DNA of 64,000 nucleotides from Bacteroidales bacterium (lineage in GTDB: Bacteria; Bacteroidota; Bacteroidia; Bacteroidales; Muribaculaceae). Position 1 is the stretch's first letter, and each line of letters opens with the position of its first letter. The DNA lies in NCBI GenBank assembly GCA_014800895.1, contig JAAVFG010000023.1, forward strand, positions 48,095 through 112,094. Direction: 5' to 3'. The translations under genes and the position numbers were made by a program. Below the pieces are notes generated by a model. That model was given only the letters and a program-made list of their open reading frames with translations. It ran no database searches and was not told where the DNA came from. Below are positions 57,842-64,000 of the stretch, one piece after another.

Positions 57842-60175
57842 ATGAAGAAATTCTTATGGATAGCGGCGATGTCACTCCTGACTATCGGATGCGCTCAAAA
57901 GGGAACGGTCTCTCCCGCCATTCCCGTTGACTCGGATATAGAGTCGCAAGTGAAGAAAATCGTTTCCAAAATGACTCTTGAAGATAAGGTCGGACAGATG
58001 TGTGAAGTCGTTGTCGATCTTGTATGTGCTGATTCGGTAGCAGACGGCTCCGTGCAGCTCGACTCTCTGAAGCTGAAATCCATCTTCGGAGAATACCGTG
58101 TAGGGTCGATCCTCAATACTCCTCAGGGTCATGCTCAGGATGCACAGACCTGGAATCGCGTTATCTCAGGTATTCAGGAGGCTTCAATGAAATATATCGG
58201 TATTCCGGATATATATGGCGTAGACCAGAATCATGGCACGACCTATACCGCCGGCGGAACGCTCTTCCCTCAGGAGATAAATATGGCGGCATCCTGGAAT
58301 CGTGACCTCGTGCGTGAAGGAGCCGCTGTCTGTGCTTACGAAAGCCGTGCGTGTGATATCCCCTGGGTATATAATCCCGTGATGGATCTTGGCAGAAATC
58401 CGGTGTGGAGCCGTATATGGGAGAGTTTCGGAGAAGACCCGTATCTGAATGGTGCGCTCGCCGTGGCAATGGTGGAGGGCTATCAAGGTAAAGATCCTAA
58501 TCATATCGGGGTGAACAATGTAGGGGCGTGTCTGAAACATTATATGGCATATGGTGCGCCCGTGAGTGGAAAAGACCGCACGCCGACCTCTATCAATCCG
58601 GTGGATCTTCGTGAGAAATATTTCCAGCCTTTCAAGATGGCTATAGAGGCGGGTGCTCTTTCCGTGATGGTCAATTCAGGAGTGAACAACGGTCTCCCTT
58701 TCCATGCAAACAAGGAGATGCTTACCGGCTGGCTCAAGGAGGGACTCAACTGGGACGGCATGATCGTCACCGACTGGGCTGATATCCATAATTTATGGCG
58801 CCGCGATAAGATAGCCGCCGATTATAAGGAGGCTATAATGCTTGCCGTCAATGCAGGCGTGGATATGTCGATGACTCCCTACGATGTGGAATTCTGCACA
58901 TTGCTTAAAGAACTCGTCGAGGAGGGGAAAGTATCAAAGGAGAGAATCGATGATGCTGTAAGCCGCATTATCCGCTTTAAACTCCGTCTCGGTCTCTTTG
59001 AGCGTCCCAACACTCTTCTTGCAGATTATCCTCTCTTCGGAAGCGCCGAGCATGCGCAGAAGGCTCTTGAGATGGCTATCCAAAGCGAGATATTACTAAA
59101 GAATGAGGAAAATATATTGCCTTTAAAGAATGGTCAGCGTATACTCGTGACCGGTCCGAATGCCAATTCCATGCGGTCGCTCAATGGCGGATGGTCATAT
59201 ACATGGCAGGGAACGGGAGAGAGCCGCTTCCATGAGAAATACAATACAATCTATGAGGCTATGTGCAACGAGTTCGGCAAAGAGAATGTCGTGCTTGAAC
59301 AGGGTATGGACTATGTGGAGGATTACGGTCAATGGGAGAAAGAGGATAATGTCCGAATAGAGAAGGCTGTGGCAGCGGCACGCGGTGTGGATGTAGTTGT
59401 GGTATGTATAGGTGAGAATTCATATTGCGAGACCCCGGGCAATACCAATGACCTTAACCTTTCGGCAAATCAGACAGCTCTGGTAAAGGCACTGGCAGCT
59501 ACCGGCAAACCCATTGTAATGGTGCTTAACGAGGGACGTCCTCGTATCATTCGTGAGATTGAGCCTTTGGCGAAGGGTATAGTGGATGTGCTCCTCCCGG
59601 GTAATTACGGAGGTGATGCTCTTGCGATGCTTCTTAGCGGAAAACGTAATTTCAGTGCGCGCCTCCCTTACACCTATCCGAAATGGATTAATTCCCTTGC
59701 AACTTACGATCACAAACCATGCGAGACTGTCGAGACAATGGCGGGAGCTTACGATTATAACGCCACTATCGATGTGCAGTGGCCCTTCGGCTTTGGCTTG
59801 AGCTATACAACATTTGAATATTCGGATCTGAAGGTAGACAAGCCTGAGTTCTCGTCTGACGATACGCTTAAAATCTCCGTGACCGTAAGGAATAGCGGTA
59901 ATGTGGAGGGTATGACTCCCGTGATTCTCTATTCAAAAGACCTTGTGGCGTCCATCACGCCCGATATGCTCCGCGTGCGTCGCTTCGAGAAGGTAAATCT
60001 TAAGCCCGGAGAAAGCACGAAGGTTGAATTCTCCCTTCCTGCCACGGATCTTGCTTTCGTCGGTTATGACGGTAATTGGATTATCGAGAAAGGTGAGTTC
60101 GAATTCATCGTCGGTGGCGAAAAAGTAAAAGGCAACTGCACTGATACCAAGCAGCTGACCGACTACGGCAAATAA
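57842..60175 (+). CDS. GH3 family beta-glucosidase-like lipoprotein
   Basis: 777 aa; lipobox TIGCAQ; KMTLEDKVGQMCE, DGMIVTDWADIHNLW, C-terminal Fn3-like domain. Confidence 0.93.
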   Translation: MKKFLWIAAMSLLTIGCAQKGTVSPAIPVDSDIESQVKKIVSKMTLEDKVGQMCEVVVDLVCADSVADGSVQLDSLKLKSIFGEYRVGSILNTPQGHAQDAQTWNRVISGIQEASMKYIGIPDIYGVDQNHGTTYTAGGTLFPQEINMAASWNRDLVREGAAVCAYESRACDIPWVYNPVMDLGRNPVWSRIWESFGEDPYLNGALAVAMVEGYQGKDPNHIGVNNVGACLKHYMAYGAPVSGKDRTPTSINPVDLREKYFQPFKMAIEAGALSVMVNSGVNNGLPFHANKEMLTGWLKEGLNWDGMIVTDWADIHNLWRRDKIAADYKEAIMLAVNAGVDMSMTPYDVEFCTLLKELVEEGKVSKERIDDAVSRIIRFKLRLGLFERPNTLLADYPLFGSAEHAQKALEMAIQSEILLKNEENILPLKNGQRILVTGPNANSMRSLNGGWSYTWQGTGESRFHEKYNTIYEAMCNEFGKENVVLEQGMDYVEDYGQWEKEDNVRIEKAVAAARGVDVVVVCIGENSYCETPGNTNDLNLSANQTALVKALAATGKPIVMVLNEGRPRIIREIEPLAKGIVDVLLPGNYGGDALAMLLSGKRNFSARLPYTYPKWINSLATYDHKPCETVETMAGAYDYNATIDVQWPFGFGLSYTTFEYSDLKVDKPEFSSDDTLKISVTVRNSGNVEGMTPVILYSKDLVASITPDMLRVRRFEKVNLKPGESTKVEFSLPATDLAFVGYDGNWIIEKGEFEFIVGGEKVKGNCTDTKQLTDYGK

Positions 60176-60221
60176 ACTAAATGGTTAAGTATTCAATATA
60201 ATTATTACGGTTAAGTATCCT

Positions 60222-61487
60222 ATGAAATTATCTCGTGTTAATAATAATCTGTTAGGGTTGTCACTCCTGTTGATAGGAGTGGCAGCCTGCCCTGTCATCT
60301 CTATGGCGGGAGAAACGGATTTCCTGCGTGTAAACGGTAAGGATATAGTGGATAGCAAAGGCAGCAAATTCTATATACAGGGCACGAATCTCGGGAACTG
60401 GCTGAATCCGGAGGGATATATGTTCGGGTTCTCAAAGATTAACTCCCCTCATATGATAAATGAGGCTTTCTCGCAGCTGGTAGGACCGACGGAGGCGCGC
60501 AAATTCTGGAAAGAATTTAAGGATAACTATATCACGGAGGAAGATTTCGATTTTATTGCCTCTACCGGAGCCAATACAGTGAGAGTGCCCTTCCATTACA
60601 AGCTCTTCACGTCAGAAGACTATATGGGAATGAACGATCCGCAAGAGGGTTTCCGCCGGATAGATGACTGCGTGAAGTGGGCGCGCAAGAATGGCTTGCG
60701 GCTCATATTGGATATGCACGATTGTCCCGGAGGACAGACAGGCGACAATATAGATGACAGCTATGGTTATCCCTGGCTTATGACCGATTCGGTTTCTCAG
60801 AATCAATTTGTCAATATCTGGAGCGATATCGCCGCCCATTATGCTGATGAGGATGTGATACTCGGTTATGAATTGGCTAACGAGCCTATTGCTACTTATT
60901 GGGAAGGGGAGGAGCGTGAGAGATTGAACGCCGCTCTCGAGCCCCTTTATAAGAAGACTGTTGAGGCCATCAGGAAGGCTGATCCTAATCATATCATCCT
61001 TCTCGGCGGTCCGCAATGGAATTCGGAATTCGGCAATTTCACCGACTGGACATTTGATAATAATATCATGTATACCTGCCATCGTTATGGCGGGGCGTCA
61101 ACAAAGGAGGCGATCGGCTCTTATATCGATTTCAGGGACAAGACCTCGTTACCGATGTATATGGGTGAGATAGGACATAACACTCTTGAATGGCAGTCTC
61201 AGTTTGTGGATGTGTTGCGCGATGCGAATATAGGGTATACATTCTGGCCCTATAAGAAGATAGCCGACAGCTCGATGACCGGAGTGGATGTGCCCGAAGG
61301 GTGGAAAGAGGAACTTGTGGAGTTTGTGGAAGCCCCGCGCGGCAGTTACGGGGAGATCCGCGAGGCACGCAAACATTGCAGTCAGGAGCGCGGAGTGCAG
61401 CTCTTGAATAAATATGTGGAGAACGCCAAGGCTGCCAATATGCTCAGGCATAATGATTACATCAACTCTATAAAATTAGGGAAATGA
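60222..61487 (+). CDS. GH5-like glycoside hydrolase
   Basis: 421 aa; GTNLGNWLNPEGYMF, NTVRVPFHYKLF, LGYELANEPIATYW, MYMGEIGHN. Confidence 0.9.
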   Translation: MKLSRVNNNLLGLSLLLIGVAACPVISMAGETDFLRVNGKDIVDSKGSKFYIQGTNLGNWLNPEGYMFGFSKINSPHMINEAFSQLVGPTEARKFWKEFKDNYITEEDFDFIASTGANTVRVPFHYKLFTSEDYMGMNDPQEGFRRIDDCVKWARKNGLRLILDMHDCPGGQTGDNIDDSYGYPWLMTDSVSQNQFVNIWSDIAAHYADEDVILGYELANEPIATYWEGEERERLNAALEPLYKKTVEAIRKADPNHIILLGGPQWNSEFGNFTDWTFDNNIMYTCHRYGGASTKEAIGSYIDFRDKTSLPMYMGEIGHNTLEWQSQFVDVLRDANIGYTFWPYKKIADSSMTGVDVPEGWKEELVEFVEAPRGSYGEIREARKHCSQERGVQLLNKYVENAKAANMLRHNDYINSIKLGK

Positions 61488-63742
61488 AGAAGCTTGTAAA
61501 TTTGACATTATTAGGCGCGGCTCTCCTGACCGGAGGATACATGCTGGCGGAGGAAACCGCGCGCCCCATATATCTTGATGAGTCCAAACCTCTCGAGGAG
61601 CGCGTGGAGGATGCCCTTTCGCGTATGACCTTGGCTGAGAAAGTGGGTATCATCCATGCCCAGAGCAAATTCAGCTCTCCGGGCGTGCAACGTCTTGGTA
61701 TCCCGGGTATATGGTGTACGGATGGACCTCATGGGATACGCCCCGATGTGCTATGGGATGAATGGGAGCAGGCAGGGGCGACGAATGACTCATGTGTGGC
61801 TTTCCCTGCCCTGACATGTCTTGCCGCCACATGGAATCCCGATATGGCTCTTCTCTATGGAAAGTCGATAGGGGAGGAGGCACGTTACCGTAATAAGAAT
61901 GTGCTTTTAGGTCCGGGTGTGAATATCTACCGCACGCCTCTCAACGGTAGAAATTTCGAATATATGGGAGAGGATCCCTTATTGGCGTCACGCATTGTCG
62001 TCCCCTATGTCAAGGGGGTGCAGGAGAATGGCGTGGCGGCATGCGTGAAGCACTACGCTCTTAACAATCAGGAGGTGGACCGCGATCATGTCGATGTCCG
62101 TGTAGACGACCGTACACTCCATGAGATCTATCTTCCGGCATTCAAGGCGGCGGTGATAGATGGAGGAGCGTGGAGCATCATGCCCGGATATAATAAATAT
62201 GACGGCGAGCATGCTTGCGAAAACCATACCCTCCTCCTCGATATCCTGAAGGGAGACTGGGGTTTTGACGGAGTGACAATAAGCGACTGGGGCGCGGTGC
62301 ATAATACAGAGAAAGTGGCTTCAAACGGTCTGGATATGGAGTTCGGCTCCTGGACCAACGGACTGAACTGGGGAGCGAGCAATGCATATGATGATTATTA
62401 CCTTGCCAAGCCATATCAGAAGCTCCTTGAAGAGGGTAAGCTGCCTATAGCGGATCTTGATGATAAGGCACGCCGCGTGTTGCGCCTTATCATGCGCACT
62501 GAGATGGACCGTAACCGCCCATATGGATCTCTCAACAGCGATGAGCATTATGACGCCGCCCGCCGTATCGGAGGGGAGGGTATCGTGCTCCTGAAGAATG
62601 AGGACAATCTTCTCCCTCTGCTTTCCGATAAAGTGAAGAAAGTATTGGTGGTCGGGGAGAATGCCATTAAAATGATGACTGTCGGCGGTGGCTCTTCATC
62701 CCTGAAAGTGCAAAGAGAAACGCTCCCTCTTGATGGGATCCGTAAATTGGCTGCTGAAAAGGGTATTGAAGTGGTATATGAGCGTGGATATGTAGGAGAT
62801 GTCACAGGAGAATATAATGGTGTCACTACCGGACAGGATCTTAATGATTCACGCAGCCCCGAGCAACTTATCGCCGATGCCGTGAAGGCGGCGCGGGAAG
62901 CGGATGCTGTAATCTTTATAGGCGGACTCAACAAGTCGGATCATCAGGATGCGGAGGGTGTTGACCGCCGGCAGTATTCACTTCCTTACGGACAGGATGA
63001 TGTGATCAGTGCTCTTGCAAACGCCAATCCCAATCTGATAGTGATGGGTCTGACCGGAAATGCCTATGCCATGCCGTGGTTGGATAAAGTGCCGGCTGTC
63101 GTGCAGGGATGGTATATCGGTTCGGAGGCGGGCAATGCTTTGGCAGATGTCGTATTCGGCGATGTGAATCCCTCCGGAAAATTGCCGATGACCTTTGCCG
63201 TCGCGCTTGAGGACTATGCTCCCCATGCCGCTGCGGATCAGGAGATGTATCCCGGAAAGGATGGAATAGTGAAGTATAAGGAGGGTCTCGGGGTAGGTTA
63301 CCGCCATACTGACCGGCTCAAACCGAGTCGTGTAAACTTCCCCTTCGGGCACGGACTCAGTTATACATCTTTTAAGCTCGGAAAGCCGGGGATAACACAA
63401 AATGGAGATTCTGTCACACTCCGTGTTCCTGTCACCAACACCGGCAAGCGCGCCGGCTCGGAAGTGGTACAGGTATATGTGAGTGATAGGAAATCCTCCG
63501 TGGAGCGTCCGGAGAAAGAGCTTAAAGGCTTTGCTAAGGTTAGTGTGGAGCCCGGTGAGACAGTAGAGGCAGTTATCAAACTTGGTAAAGAGGCTTTTGC
63601 ATTCTATGATCCGAATTCAAATTTATGGACTGTAGAGCCCGGTGATTTTGAATTACTTGTAGGTAATTCCTCTCGGAATATCACTTCGCGCAACCGTATC
63701 ACTCTCCACGACAGCATAACCTGGTCGGATGCCGTAAAATAA
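61484..63742 (+). CDS. GH3 family beta-glucosidase-like protein
   Basis: 752 aa; RMTLAEKVGIIHAQSKF, WCTDGPHGIRPDVLWDEW, FDGVTISDWGAVH; overlaps the GH5 gene by 4 bp. Confidence 0.93.
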   Translation: MKKLVNLTLLGAALLTGGYMLAEETARPIYLDESKPLEERVEDALSRMTLAEKVGIIHAQSKFSSPGVQRLGIPGIWCTDGPHGIRPDVLWDEWEQAGATNDSCVAFPALTCLAATWNPDMALLYGKSIGEEARYRNKNVLLGPGVNIYRTPLNGRNFEYMGEDPLLASRIVVPYVKGVQENGVAACVKHYALNNQEVDRDHVDVRVDDRTLHEIYLPAFKAAVIDGGAWSIMPGYNKYDGEHACENHTLLLDILKGDWGFDGVTISDWGAVHNTEKVASNGLDMEFGSWTNGLNWGASNAYDDYYLAKPYQKLLEEGKLPIADLDDKARRVLRLIMRTEMDRNRPYGSLNSDEHYDAARRIGGEGIVLLKNEDNLLPLLSDKVKKVLVVGENAIKMMTVGGGSSSLKVQRETLPLDGIRKLAAEKGIEVVYERGYVGDVTGEYNGVTTGQDLNDSRSPEQLIADAVKAAREADAVIFIGGLNKSDHQDAEGVDRRQYSLPYGQDDVISALANANPNLIVMGLTGNAYAMPWLDKVPAVVQGWYIGSEAGNALADVVFGDVNPSGKLPMTFAVALEDYAPHAAADQEMYPGKDGIVKYKEGLGVGYRHTDRLKPSRVNFPFGHGLSYTSFKLGKPGITQNGDSVTLRVPVTNTGKRAGSEVVQVYVSDRKSSVERPEKELKGFAKVSVEPGETVEAVIKLGKEAFAFYDPNSNLWTVEPGDFELLVGNSSRNITSRNRITLHDSITWSDAVK

Positions 63743-63788
63743 TTAATCAATCAAGATATTATATAAGATTTAGGTGTAGAAAAGAGAG

Positions 63789-63824
63789 CATCCCAAAAGT
63801 TGTATCTTCAACTTTTGGGATGCA
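63789..63824. terminator. Bidirectional intrinsic terminator at the end of the PUL
   Basis: GCATCCCAAAAGTTG-TATCTT-CAACTTTTGGGATGC, 15-bp perfect stem. Confidence 0.85.
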
Positions 63825-63892
63825 ACTTTTATTATTGCTCCTCTTCTCTTATTGCGGATATGAAGAGTATTGCGAATATGAAGAGATGAATA

Positions 63893-64000
63893 TCAATTTA
63901 CTGTCTTTCCAAACGGGAAGAGGGCTAATCTCATCAGTTTGAAATGCTGCAAACCGAATGGTATTCCGATAATTGTGATGCAGAAGAGTATACCCCAGCC
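63893..64000 (-). CDS. YccF domain-containing membrane protein (partial, C-terminal 35 aa)
   Basis: Minus-strand translation GWGILFCITIIGIPFGLQHFKLMRLALFPFGKTVN* to the window edge. Confidence 0.8.
   Translation of the reverse strand, partial: GWGILFCITIIGIPFGLQHFKLMRLALFPFGKTVN

Overview
Bacteroidales-type chromosomal window, judged from TAnnTTTG -7 boxes, SusC/SusD, GLPGLI and DUF6377-like families; it resembles Muribaculaceae, but the genus was not determined. Housekeeping content: rpoN, two tRNA-Leu genes, luxS, amt, an Mrp/ApbC ATPase, a pldA-like phospholipase, a GH3-type acyl-adenylate/amidosynthetase-like protein, a MATE transporter, pepC, a LytTR two-component pair and an ABC/GntR operon. 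Accessory content: a beta-glucan-type PUL at 47.4-63.7 kb (SusC/D, SusE/F-like, GH16, GH3, GH5, GH3), a GLPGLI + TonB-barrel pair, and an AAA ATPase + small nuclease-like pair. The most interesting locus is about 7.6-21.9 kb. It holds a membrane TPR/HTH regulator, a DUF3244-like secreted protein, three PF14905-like outer-membrane barrels (one with an in-frame TAA), a C39-peptidase ABC exporter and a 72-aa HlyD-like stump. Hidden between two genes there is a 33-aa ORF missed by the ORF track (MKIQLIEKPQAGILSSEETAAIFGA|RSFFPLIQ). It has a double-glycine-type leader and a predicted 8-aa core, suggesting an exported peptide signal or RiPP-like system. The promoters of the DUF3244-like gene and the barrel/exporter operon share an identically placed TTTGGNGATTAAACTTT-N7-TAnTTTTG architecture. 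Other leads are an orphan structured ncRNA candidate (about 3.80-4.13 kb, minus), mosaic inverted composite repeats at 3.3-3.8 and 10.0-10.7 kb, a MITE-like element at 30.2 kb, a 16-bp-arm palindrome on the promoter of a GntR-containing operon, and a poxB-like deletion pseudogene. No searches or folding programs were run; all family calls are by eye.
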